Shown here: positions 7,498 to 14,268 of the stretch, piece by piece
How positions within the stretch are numbered: the first letter of the stretch is position 1
Layout: each line of letters starts with the position of its first letter
Assembly: GCA_050258555.1 (NCBI GenBank)
Contig: JBLMZA010000015.1
Location: 1-19,714 of the forward strand
Length of the DNA: 19,714 nucleotides
Source: CAISDA01 sp050258555
Lineage (GTDB): Bacteria > Bacteroidota > Ignavibacteria > UBA10030 > UBA8401
Direction of reading: 5' to 3'
Made by a program: the position numbers and the translations under genes
The notes under the pieces: model-generated
What the model saw: the letters and a program-made list of their open reading frames with translations, nothing else
The model's database searches: none
What the model was told of the DNA's origin: nothing

Positions 7498-7530
7498 TTT
7501 GGATATTTGTTCGGTAATTCTCTATATTTC
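7498..7530 (+). promoter_or_regulatory. Putative Bacteroidetes-type promoter of the HU gene
   Basis: TTTG (7498-7501) is followed after 21 bp by TATATTTC (7523-7530). This is one mismatch from the Bacteroidetes sigma-ABfr consensus TTTG-N19-21-TAnnTTTG. TATATT also serves as a standard -10. A long A-rich run (about 7469-7494) lies immediately upstream, like an UP element. The HU start codon is about 66 bp downstream. Confidence 0.45.
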
Positions 7531-7596
7531 CCCTCGTTGAGGCTGGTCAACACCTCTTACTTACACAATCCATTCACCATCGTAGGGAGTTTTGCA

Positions 7597-7881
7597 ATGG
7601 CAAAATCCATGACCAAGAGCCAGATCGCAGATCATTTCGCTCAGAAATTTGATCTGAAGAAAAAAGTTGTGAACGAATTATTCGAAGAGTTAGCGCAGCT
7701 TGCCTACGCACAGGCCGCTAACCAATTCACAATTCCGGGCATTGGGAAACTTGTGCTTGTCGACCGCAAAGCCCGCCAGGGACGTAATCCCGCCACAGGC
7801 GAGACCATTCAGATCCCCGCGAAAAAGGTCGTGAAGTTCAAAGTGGCAAAAGCGGCGAAGGATGCGATTCTCGAAGCATAA
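7597..7881 (+). CDS. HU-family DNA-binding protein
   Basis: The 94-aa protein is a nucleoid-associated DNA-bending protein. It has the N-terminal helical dimerisation part ('MTKSQIADHFAQKFDLKKKVVNELFEELAQLA'), then the beta-arm region with the family signature 'GIGKLVLVDRKARQGRNPATGE', the arm-tip 'IQIPA', and the closing 'KKVVKFKVAKAAKDAIL'. The length is typical. ATG 7597 is chosen because AGGGAG (7584-7589) sits 7 nt upstream and the HU fold begins there, although the frame is open 30 codons further upstream. It stands alone, with an AT-rich promoter upstream and a strong terminator downstream. HU and IHF subunits cannot be separated from sequence alone; HU homodimer is the default reading. 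Confidence 0.96.
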   Translation: MAKSMTKSQIADHFAQKFDLKKKVVNELFEELAQLAYAQAANQFTIPGIGKLVLVDRKARQGRNPATGETIQIPAKKVVKFKVAKAAKDAILEA

Positions 7882-7913
7882 TGCCGCCTGAGGATCTGTA
7901 AGACCGAACGTCA

Positions 7914-7973
7914 ATCTCACGCACGCCCCTGATCGCACTCGGATGATCAGGCGCGCACGTGAGATTTTTTTTT
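7914..7973 (+). terminator. Rho-independent terminator of HU gene
   Basis: ATCTCACG (7914-7921) pairs with CGTGAGAT (7958-7965), and the inner part CCTGATC/GATCAGG extends the stem with a few mismatches. Nine consecutive T follow (7965-7973). It lies 33 bp after the HU stop and separates HU from the long cluster that starts at 8024. Confidence 0.92.
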
Positions 7974-7994
7974 GGAATGCACCGATCTTTTTAG

Positions 7995-8012
7995 TACCAT
8001 ACATACCATAAT
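7995..8012 (+). promoter_or_regulatory. Possible promoter/operator of the 13-gene cluster
   Basis: The only room for a promoter of the cluster is about 7974-8023. It holds a direct repeat TACCATA (7995-8001 and 8004-8010, 9-bp period) and CATAAT (8007-8012), a fair -10 hexamer. No convincing -35 is visible, and a start from this -10 would leave a leader of only a few nucleotides. Alternatively the cluster is read through from HU. Confidence 0.2.
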
Positions 8013-8023
8013 CGGAAACGATC

Positions 8024-8443
8024 ATGCGCACAAGACAGACATATTATCTCATCATCGCCGTGCTGGCAGTGGCAGTTGCCGCCGGTGCGTGCAGAAAGAA
8101 GGCGAATATGACGGCAAACGGTGTAACATGGGAAGTGATCACAGAAGGAACGGGTCCGGCGCCGAAGGCGGGAGATTCCGTGACGGTGCATTATACCGGA
8201 TGGCTCGAAAACGGAAAGAAGTTCGACAGCTCGGTCGACAGGAAAGAGCCGTTCTCGTTCCGTCTGGGACGCGGATATGTGATCCAGGGCTGGGAAGAAG
8301 CGGTGGCCACATTGAAAGTGGGCGGCAAATCGAAATTCACCATTCCCCCCGAACTCGGATACGGCGATCAGGGCGCCGGCGGAATCATTCCTCCGAATGC
8401 GACGCTGATCTTTGAAATCGAACTCCTGGCGGTGAATAAATAA
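8024..8443 (+). CDS. FKBP-type peptidyl-prolyl isomerase, probable lipoprotein
   Basis: The enzyme catalyses cis-trans isomerisation of X-Pro bonds in exported proteins. Residues 1-23 form a signal sequence with a lipobox-like 'AAGAC' and Cys23 as the possible lipid-modified residue; position -3 is Ala and not the usual Leu, so lipidation is probable but not certain. The rest is a single complete FKBP domain: 'VHYTGWLENGKKFDSS', 'FSFRLGRGYVIQGWEEAV', 'KFTIPPELGYGDQGAGGIIPPNATLIFEIELL'. These contain the conserved Tyr, Phe, Asp, Val-Ile, Trp and Tyr pocket residues. The total of 139 aa is normal for a one-domain exported FKBP. It is the first gene of the cluster and ends 8 bp before the ferredoxin gene. 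Any functional link to the ferredoxin is unknown. Confidence 0.95.
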   Translation: MRTRQTYYLIIAVLAVAVAAGACRKKANMTANGVTWEVITEGTGPAPKAGDSVTVHYTGWLENGKKFDSSVDRKEPFSFRLGRGYVIQGWEEAVATLKVGGKSKFTIPPELGYGDQGAGGIIPPNATLIFEIELLAVNK

Positions 8444-8451
8444 GAATACGT

Positions 8452-8679
8452 ATGGCAAAGCCGTTTTTGATGATCCATATCCGTCCCGGCAAATGCGATT
8501 ATTGCGGATGCTGCGTGGGCGTGTGTCCGGAAGATGCCATCGAGCTGATGGAGTCGACTATTACCATTCTTGAAGAGCGCTGCACAAACTGCCGCAAATG
8601 CGTGTGGGCCTGTCCGTGGGAAGTGATCGAGTTTCATCGCGAAGGCGTGAGCGAGCTGCCGAAGGAGGTCGTGCGATGA
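8452..8679 (+). CDS. 2[4Fe-4S] ferredoxin paired with the reductase gene
   Basis: This 75-aa protein has two classical [4Fe-4S] binding motifs. C15-x2-C18-x2-C21-x3-C25-P is followed by C44-x2-C47-x2-C50-x3-C54-P. It is a soluble low-potential electron carrier. Its stop codon overlaps the start of the geranylgeranyl reductase gene (ATGA, 8676-8679), so the two are translationally coupled. The same ferredoxin-reductase pairing is known from Methanosarcina acetivorans, where the adjacent ferredoxin supports full reduction of archaeal lipid chains by the reductase. The natural inference is that this ferredoxin donates electrons to the flavoprotein next door. An extra Cys20 lies within the first cluster motif. 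Confidence 0.93.
   Translation: MAKPFLMIHIRPGKCDYCGCCVGVCPEDAIELMESTITILEERCTNCRKCVWACPWEVIEFHREGVSELPKEVVR
8662..8669 (+). promoter_or_regulatory. Full-consensus Shine-Dalgarno inside the ferredoxin gene
   Basis: AAGGAGGT lies 6 nt before the reductase ATG (8676), within the last codons of the ferredoxin gene. It fixes the reductase start. It also stands out in a cluster where several other genes have no recognisable ribosome site, which suggests strong independent translation of the reductase. Confidence 0.85.
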
Positions 8680-9845
8680 AACAGTCCTATGATGTGATCG
8701 TCGTCGGCGCGGGTCCGGCCGGAACCACCGCCGCGCGCTATGCGGCCGCAGGCGGAGCCAGCGTGCTCGTGCTGGAAAAAGACCGTGATGTCGGCTATCC
8801 CGTCCGCTGCGGCGAAGCCGTGAGCCATGAAGGCGTCATACAGTTCATCGAACCCGATCCGCGGTGGATCGCCGCGACGGTGACGAAGTTCCGGCTCGTG
8901 GCGCCCAACGGCAACAGCGTGGTCCCGCGTCTGGACGGCACGGGCTATGTGCTCGAGCGCAGACTCTTCGATTACGAACTCGGCAAGCTGGCGGCCAACG
9001 CCGGCGCCGAGATCGTGACCAAGGCGTATGTGTACGATCTGCTGCGCGACGGCGAAGGCCAGGCCTGCGGCGTGCGCGCGCTCATCAAGGATGTGCCGGT
9101 CGAAATCGGCGCCCGTGTCGTGATCGCCGCCGACGGCGTCGAATCGCGCGTGGGCCGGTGGGCCGGCATCGACACGGCGGCGCATATCCGCGATATGGAA
9201 AGCTGCGCGCAGATGACGATCGCCGGCATCGATGTCGACCAGGATACGCTCGATTTTTATTTCGGCGACGAGGTGTCTCCGGGCGGATACCTGTGGGTCT
9301 TCCCGAAGGGAAAGCACACGGCCAATGTGGGACTGGGGCTGAGCGTCGAAGAGGCGAAGAAGAAATCCGCGATCCGTTATCTCGAAGAATTCGTGCGGCA
9401 GAAGTTTCCGAACGCCGCCGTGCTCACGCACATTGCGGGCGGTGTGCCGTGCTCGAAAACCTGCGGCACGCTCGTGCGCAATCATGTGATGCTGGCGGGC
9501 GATGCGGGCCACCAGGTCAATCCGGTTTCGGGAGGCGGCATCATCTCGGGCATGATCGGTGGGATGATGGCGGGGCAGACGGCGGCCGAAGCCGTTGCGG
9601 CCAATGACCTTCAGCATTTGTGCGAATACGAAAAGCGCTGGCACAAACGACTCGGCTGGCGGCATGACGTGTTCTATAATATCAAGGAAGCGATCTCGAA
9701 CTTTTCGGACGACACGCTCAACGGGATCTGCGATTCGGCATTGAAACTCCCCGAGGAAAAACGCACGCTCGGCGGCATCTTCCGCACGGCGCTCTGGAAC
9801 CAGCCCTCGATGCTGCTGGATGTGGCGAAGGTGTTCATTTCATAA
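8676..9845 (+). CDS. Geranylgeranyl reductase family flavoprotein
   Basis: This 389-aa FAD enzyme is expected to saturate double bonds in an isoprenoid chain (archaeal-type lipid, menaquinone tail, chlorophyll phytyl or polyprenyl). Visible motifs are the Rossmann GAGPAG (11-16), 'GYPVRCGEAV' with the conserved Cys45, the 'DGVESRVGRWAG' FAD motif, YLWVFP at 205-210 followed by eight residues and G-x-G at 219-221, and 'GDAGHQVNPVSGGGI' (from 275). The 205-221 stretch is a complete YxWxFPx8GxG motif, as described for archaeal geranylgeranyl reductases. The start follows from the overlap with ferredoxin and the strong ribosome site. The partner ferredoxin and a downstream UbiA-type ether-lipid synthase homologue (18446) favour a lipid role. 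Menaquinone or pigment reduction remains possible. Confidence 0.92.
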   Translation: MKQSYDVIVVGAGPAGTTAARYAAAGGASVLVLEKDRDVGYPVRCGEAVSHEGVIQFIEPDPRWIAATVTKFRLVAPNGNSVVPRLDGTGYVLERRLFDYELGKLAANAGAEIVTKAYVYDLLRDGEGQACGVRALIKDVPVEIGARVVIAADGVESRVGRWAGIDTAAHIRDMESCAQMTIAGIDVDQDTLDFYFGDEVSPGGYLWVFPKGKHTANVGLGLSVEEAKKKSAIRYLEEFVRQKFPNAAVLTHIAGGVPCSKTCGTLVRNHVMLAGDAGHQVNPVSGGGIISGMIGGMMAGQTAAEAVAANDLQHLCEYEKRWHKRLGWRHDVFYNIKEAISNFSDDTLNGICDSALKLPEEKRTLGGIFRTALWNQPSMLLDVAKVFIS

Positions 9846-9854
9846 TGGCATCCC

Positions 9855-10466
9855 ATGATACGACGGACCGTTTTGTTTTCCTTCATCGTCTGCCTGACGG
9901 CACTTGTGGCGCAGGCGCAAAAGCCCGATGACCTGGTGGATGTGCGCTCGATCGATTCGACGATCAGGATCGACATCCGCTACGCCACGGCGAACAATTT
10001 CACGCACCAGGTGCTCTATCCGGTTGCAAAGGCGAAGCTTCGGCGCGCTGCGGCCGAAAGCCTGAGCGCGGTGCAGAAGGACCTCCGGCGTTCGGGCCTT
10101 GCGCTCAAGATCTACGACGCCTACCGTCCGCTCTCGATACAGAAAAAGCTGTGGGAGATCGTGCCGAACGAGGACTTCGTGGCCAATCCGGCCAAGGGCT
10201 CTCGGCACAATCGCGGCGCCGCCGTCGATCTGACAATCGTGATCGATTCGACCGGCGCCGAACTGGACATGCCCACCGAATACGACACGTTTTCACCCCG
10301 GGCCGCGCAGGATTATATGGACCTGCCCGATCTTCAGCGGACAAACCGCGAGCTGCTGAAGGCGGCGATGATGCGGCATGGCTTCCTGCCGCTGCGGTCC
10401 GAATGGTGGCACTTCGATTTCAAGGGCGCCTATCAATACGAACTCATGGATGAACCGCTGGAGTAA
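9855..10466 (+). CDS. Exported VanX-like D-Ala-D-Ala dipeptidase (M15D)
   Basis: This is a zinc D,D-dipeptidase of the VanX/DdpX family that hydrolyses D-Ala-D-Ala. The 203-aa sequence has the family motifs 'DAYRP' (transition-state Arg91), 'SRHNRGAAVDLT' (zinc ligands His118 and Asp125) and 'EWWHFDF' (catalytic Glu183, ligand His186). The N-terminus is a signal peptide ('MIRRTVLFSFIVCLTALVAQAQ'), so unlike cytoplasmic VanX it should act in the periplasm. There are no vanH/vanA-type neighbours, which argues against glycopeptide resistance and for peptidoglycan turnover or D-Ala-D-Ala recycling (inference). It starts 9 bp after the reductase stop, without an obvious ribosome site. Confidence 0.93.
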   Translation: MIRRTVLFSFIVCLTALVAQAQKPDDLVDVRSIDSTIRIDIRYATANNFTHQVLYPVAKAKLRRAAAESLSAVQKDLRRSGLALKIYDAYRPLSIQKKLWEIVPNEDFVANPAKGSRHNRGAAVDLTIVIDSTGAELDMPTEYDTFSPRAAQDYMDLPDLQRTNRELLKAAMMRHGFLPLRSEWWHFDFKGAYQYELMDEPLE

Positions 10467-10473
10467 TGCTCGC

Positions 10474-11511
10474 GTGCCATTGACGCTCCGAAACATACTG
10501 CTCATACGCACAGACCGGATCGGAGACGTGATGCTTTCGCTGCCGATGCTTCCGCTGCTGAAAGAGCGATTCCCCGACGCATCGATCACCGTCATGGTGC
10601 AGTCCTATACGCGTGAGCTCGTGGAGGGGCATTCGTGCGTCGATGACGTGCTCATCTATGATGCGCCGGAAAGCGTCGGCGCGCTGATACAGCAGGCCCG
10701 CGCGCTCCGCCGGAAGAAGTTCGACGCGGTCATTCTTCCGTATCCGCGGTTCAGACTCGCGCTCCTGGCCTTCGCGGCGCGCATTCCGGTCCGCATCGCC
10801 ACCGGCTACCGATGGTACTCGTTTCTCTTCACGCACAAGATCTTCGAGCACAGGAAAGATGCCCGGCATCACGAGCTGGAATACAATCTGCATCTTCTTT
10901 CCGCCTTGGGAATCGATCCGGCTCCGGACAAGGCAACGTTCGAACTTCCCGGGCACGCCGAAGCCGAAGAGACGGTCACACGGTTTCTTGAAGCGCATCA
11001 TATCGCGGCCGATTGCCCCTTTGCGGTGATTCATCCGGGCAGCGGCGGATCGGCGCGCGACTGGAACGTGGAACATTTCGCCGAACTGGGCACGCGTCTC
11101 CAATCCAATCACGGATTGAATGTCATCGTCACAGGCGGTCCGCAGGAAGGCGAGCTCGTGCAGCAGCTCTGCAGCCTGATGCATCCCATGCCCGTTTCGT
11201 GCGTCGGAGAATTTTCGCTCATCGAGCTTGCGGCGCTCTTCCGGCGCGCCAGAGTCTTCGTCTCGAATTCGACCGGCCCTCTCCATATCGCCGCCGCAGT
11301 GGGTACGCCGGTCGCGGCATTCTATCCGCCCATCCGGCAATGCAGTCCCGCCCGGTGGGGCCCGTGGACGCGGAAGAAAGTCATTTTTGAAGGCAATAAC
11401 GCAACCTGTCCGCTCTGCAAGGGCGGACCATGCCGGTCCGATGTCTGCATGAACCAAATCTCAGTCGATACCGTTGAAGAAGGTATTATGGTACTTTTAC
11501 GGGAAGGTTGA
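10474..11511 (+). CDS. Glycosyltransferase family 9 (heptosyltransferase-like)
   Basis: This GT-B fold enzyme is expected to add a heptose or other sugar to lipopolysaccharide core at the cytoplasmic membrane face. It has the N-terminal GT9 signature 'NILLIRTDRIGDVMLSLPML', the donor-binding 'FAVIHPGSGGSARDW', 'VIVTGGPQEGELV' and the hallmark 'VSNSTGPLHIAAAVGTPVAAFYPP'. The C-terminus is Cys-rich (Cys-Pro-Leu-Cys, Cys, Cys-Met), as in WaaF-like proteins. I chose the GTG at 10474, which has GGAG (10460-10463) upstream and gives the usual short N-terminus. An ATG at 10450, overlapping the dipeptidase gene by 17 bp, is the alternative. Length is 345 aa. Which sugar it transfers cannot be read from sequence. 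Confidence 0.93.
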   Translation: MPLTLRNILLIRTDRIGDVMLSLPMLPLLKERFPDASITVMVQSYTRELVEGHSCVDDVLIYDAPESVGALIQQARALRRKKFDAVILPYPRFRLALLAFAARIPVRIATGYRWYSFLFTHKIFEHRKDARHHELEYNLHLLSALGIDPAPDKATFELPGHAEAEETVTRFLEAHHIAADCPFAVIHPGSGGSARDWNVEHFAELGTRLQSNHGLNVIVTGGPQEGELVQQLCSLMHPMPVSCVGEFSLIELAALFRRARVFVSNSTGPLHIAAAVGTPVAAFYPPIRQCSPARWGPWTRKKVIFEGNNATCPLCKGGPCRSDVCMNQISVDTVEEGIMVLLREG

Positions 11512-11516
11512 ATACT

Positions 11517-12296
11517 ATGAAAATGGTCCTGCGTGGAACTGCCGTGCTCTTGTGGTTGATCGTTGGAATGATGCGCGCCGATGCCCAGGCCTCGAAGCCG
11601 CACAATGCGTTCGGCGTCGGCGAACGGCTGGTCTTCGATATGAAATACGGATTCATCAAAGCCGGGGAGTCGATCATGTCCATCCCCGCCTATGAATGGG
11701 TGGAAGGCAACAAGACGATGAAGGTGCAGTTCGAAGTGAGGTCGTCACCGACATTCTCGTTCATCTTCGAGGTCATCGACCGGTACGAGACATATCTCGA
11801 TGTGAAGGGCACCTTCCCATGGAGATTCGAGCAGCACATCAAGGAAGGGAAATACAAACGGGATTTCAGCGCCATCTTCGATCAGAAGGAGCATGTGGCG
11901 AAGACGACGGAGGGAAATTTTCCCATACCGCCGTATGTGCACGACATCCTTTCGGCCTTTTACTACGCGCGGACGCTCGATTATACGAAGTCGCGTCCCG
12001 GCGAAAAGATCATGCTCCAGAATTTTTACGGAAACAAGACGTACCCGTTGGCGGTCAAATTCATCGGGCGCCAGTCGATTGAAGTCAACGCGGGGACATT
12101 CAATTGCATCATCGTCGAGCCTCTGGTGCAGGAAGGCGGGCTCTTCAAGAGCGAGGGACGCATCCTGCTCTGGATGACCGATGACGAGCGCAAGATGCCC
12201 GTTCAGGTGCAGACCAAGGTGCTCATCGGATCGATCACCGCCGAGCTTCGCGAGTACTACGGCCTGACCGGCCCGCTGACTTCGAAAACACAATAG
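11517..12296 (+). CDS. DUF3108 domain exported protein
   Basis: This 259-aa protein starts with a signal peptide ending near 'ADAQ'. The body matches the DUF3108 family: 'FGVGERLVFDMKYGFIKAGES' at the N-terminus, 'YVHDILSAFYYAR' in the middle, and 'INAGTFNCI'-like and 'LLWMTDDERKMPVQVQTKVLIGSITAEL' at the C-terminal end. Members are beta-rich, periplasmic or outer-membrane-associated proteins of unknown function in Gram-negative bacteria. A lipid- or LPS-linked role has been suggested by neighbourhoods like this one (GT9 upstream), but this is inference. The ATG at 11517 is preferred because GGGAAGG (11501-11507) precedes it; an in-frame TTG at 11508 lies too close to that site. It begins 5 bp after the glycosyltransferase stop. 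Confidence 0.9.
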   Translation: MKMVLRGTAVLLWLIVGMMRADAQASKPHNAFGVGERLVFDMKYGFIKAGESIMSIPAYEWVEGNKTMKVQFEVRSSPTFSFIFEVIDRYETYLDVKGTFPWRFEQHIKEGKYKRDFSAIFDQKEHVAKTTEGNFPIPPYVHDILSAFYYARTLDYTKSRPGEKIMLQNFYGNKTYPLAVKFIGRQSIEVNAGTFNCIIVEPLVQEGGLFKSEGRILLWMTDDERKMPVQVQTKVLIGSITAELREYYGLTGPLTSKTQ

Positions 12297-12326
12297 TCAC
12301 CGTATTCCATTTCATACAGCCCATTC

Positions 12327-13259
12327 ATGTCTGAAGAACCTCGTTCCGCTGAAGAAAGCGGTCCCGGCGATGCGCCGCCGCGGTCCGGGCTGAAATTTTC
12401 ACCCATTCCGTTCACGATCATCGCGCTGGCGGGGATCTTCATCCTGTATCAGGGGGTGGGGGGAGCCCTCACGCTCCTGCTTTTCGGCGGAGGCGTCACG
12501 CGCGAGACCGTGACGGGCATCCGCGCGGCCACCATGCTCTCGCAGCTTCTTTTTCTGCTTGTGCCCACGCTGCTCCTGATGAAGTTCCAGCACGGATCGG
12601 TCTCGGGCGCAATGCCGTTTCGGATGCCGAAGGCGGCCGAGACGCTCTTGGTCGTGCTCTGCGTCGTGTCGCTGCAGCAGGCGCTGGAAGGCTATCTCTT
12701 TTTCCAGGACATGATCCCGCTTCCCCCGGAACTCGAGCGCATGCTCGAGACGGTCAAGCGGATGATCGAAGAGACGATGAAACTGCTCGGGGAGGCGCAT
12801 TCGGCTCCGGAGCTCCTCTTCGTGCTGCTTGTTGTGGCGGTGACGCCGGCCGTCTGCGAAGAACTGTTCTTCCGCGGGCTCATCCAGAAGAATCTCATCG
12901 CCGCCTCGAACACGCGCACCGGCATCATTGCCACGGGACTGATTTTCGGCATCTATCACTTCAATCCGTTCCTGCTTGTGCCGCTTTCGGCGCTGGGAAT
13001 TTTTTTCAGCTATGTGCGCTCGCGCTCGAACACGCTCGTGCTTCCGATAGCGGCGCACTTCGTCAACAATGCCGTCTCGACAGCCGGCTTCTTCTGGCAG
13101 CAGGACAGGGCGTCCGCCTCATTCCTGCTCGAGGGCGCCTCAGCCGATGTGCCTCCGGGCTATGTGCTCGGCGTCATGGCGGTCTCAGCGGTGGTCTTTG
13201 CGCTGTGCCTCTACTCGTACCGCGTTGTGACGCAGGATGTTGCTCAACACTCACACTGA
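12327..13259 (+). CDS. CPBP-family intramembrane metalloprotease
   Basis: This 310-aa polytopic membrane protein has the three CPBP (CAAX protease and bacteriocin-processing, Abi) motifs: 'CEELFFRG' with Glu178-Glu179 and Arg183, 'FGIYHFNP' with His211, and 'HFVNNAV' with His244 and Asn247-248. These form the zinc-binding active site within the membrane. About seven hydrophobic segments are visible, after a short charged N-terminal tail of about 25 residues. Substrates of free-standing bacterial CPBP proteases are mostly unknown. Prenylated-protein or peptide processing is the family theme, which is suggestive beside the isoprenoid genes but is not evidence. It starts 30 bp after the DUF3108 gene, the widest gap in the cluster, without an obvious ribosome site. 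Confidence 0.94.
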   Translation: MSEEPRSAEESGPGDAPPRSGLKFSPIPFTIIALAGIFILYQGVGGALTLLLFGGGVTRETVTGIRAATMLSQLLFLLVPTLLLMKFQHGSVSGAMPFRMPKAAETLLVVLCVVSLQQALEGYLFFQDMIPLPPELERMLETVKRMIEETMKLLGEAHSAPELLFVLLVVAVTPAVCEELFFRGLIQKNLIAASNTRTGIIATGLIFGIYHFNPFLLVPLSALGIFFSYVRSRSNTLVLPIAAHFVNNAVSTAGFFWQQDRASASFLLEGASADVPPGYVLGVMAVSAVVFALCLYSYRVVTQDVAQHSH

Positions 13260-13280
13260 TTACAGGAAAATACAGAACAC

Positions 13281-14243
13281 ATGGCAAAACAATACTCGAA
13301 TCTCACGCTGCGCATCGCCGTTGCCGTCATCGGAATTCCCGCGCTCTTGTTCGCGGCATACATGGGCGGACTCTATTTCTTCGCGCTCATCACAGCGGTC
13401 GGGATTCTCGCACTTCAGGAATTCTACACGATCACGGAAGCCAAAGGCATGTCTCCGCAGCGCTGGACTGGCATTGCCGGGATGCTGCTCATCTTTCTTT
13501 CGTTTTTTCATGAACAGATCCAATCGTTCATCCTGCCGCTCTTCATCGACAAGGGAGGCATCTCGCTGCTGACGAAGCTGCAGCTGTTCATTACGCTCTA
13601 TTTCCTCTCGCTTGTCGTCGTGCTGCTCGTCGAACTTTTCCGCAACAAGGGATCGGTCATCCTGAATGCGGCGGCGACCATGGCGGGCATGGCCTATATC
13701 GGCGTCTTCTTCGGTACGCTCATCGGGCTGCGCGAGCTCTACGGCATGGAGTTTCCCGTGTCGCTTGCGATGGCGCACGCGGGCGGGCTCTCGCCTCTGG
13801 CCGACGATGCCGTGCGCGCCACGACCTATGCATGGGGAGGATGGACGATCATTTCCATCTTCGCTTCGCTGTGGATGTGCGACACGATGGCGTATTTCGG
13901 CGGCATGGCGATGGGCAGGCACAAGCTCTTCGTGCGCGTCAGCCCGAACAAGACATGGGAAGGTGCCGCGTGGGGATTTCTGGCCTCGGTTGCGACGATG
14001 CTCCTCATGCGCAGCCTCGTGCTGCCCTATGTGGCCGTGCATCAGGCCGTCGTGATCGGACTCATCATCGGAATCTTCGGCCAGATCGGCGACCTTGTCG
14101 AATCGGCGATGAAGCGCGACGCCGGCATCAAGGATTCGTCGTCGCTCATTCCCGGGCATGGCGGCGTGCTCGACCGGTTCGACAGTCTGGTGTTTACAGC
14201 CCCGATTTTGTATCTTTATATAGACTTTGTGGTGTTATCGTAA
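13281..14243 (+). CDS. cdsA: Phosphatidate cytidylyltransferase (CDP-diglyceride synthase)
   Basis: The enzyme makes CDP-diacylglycerol from phosphatidic acid and CTP, the committed step to all bacterial phospholipids. The 320-aa integral membrane protein carries the CdsA signature near the C-terminus: 'SAMKRDAGIKDSSSLIPGHGG' followed by 'LDRFD'. Upstream of it is 'WMCDTMAYFGGMAMGRHKLF', then 'SPNKTWEG'. About eight hydrophobic helices are visible. The sequence looks like bacterial CdsA. Archaeal CarS (CDP-archaeol synthase) is a distant homologue, but nothing here argues for it. The last codons and the following 25 bp are unusually AT-rich for this region. Confidence 0.97.
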   Translation: MAKQYSNLTLRIAVAVIGIPALLFAAYMGGLYFFALITAVGILALQEFYTITEAKGMSPQRWTGIAGMLLIFLSFFHEQIQSFILPLFIDKGGISLLTKLQLFITLYFLSLVVVLLVELFRNKGSVILNAAATMAGMAYIGVFFGTLIGLRELYGMEFPVSLAMAHAGGLSPLADDAVRATTYAWGGWTIISIFASLWMCDTMAYFGGMAMGRHKLFVRVSPNKTWEGAAWGFLASVATMLLMRSLVLPYVAVHQAVVIGLIIGIFGQIGDLVESAMKRDAGIKDSSSLIPGHGGVLDRFDSLVFTAPILYLYIDFVVLS

Positions 14244-14268
14244 ATTTATTTTGTGCGGCTAGGAAAGA

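Noticed and set aside
7507..7596. N-terminal extension of HU (30 residues)
   Set aside because: It overlaps the promoter region; HU proteins start at the position of the ATG at 7597, which has AGGGAG upstream.
8638..9607. Open frames opposite and out of phase with the geranylgeranyl reductase gene
   Set aside because: They are shadows of the strongly supported reductase frame, Arg-rich and without motifs.
9855..10466. Glycopeptide-resistance determinant
   Set aside because: No vanS/vanR, vanH or D-Ala-D-Lac ligase gene is adjacent, and the protein is exported.
12297..12326. Terminator or promoter in the widest gap of the cluster
   Set aside because: Only 30 bp, without a hairpin plus T-run or recognisable promoter hexamers.
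13281..14243. CdsA homologue as archaeal CarS (CDP-archaeol synthase)
   Set aside because: The full bacterial CdsA signature (S-x2-KR-x4-KD...PGHGG-x-LDRFD) is present, and length and topology fit bacterial CdsA.
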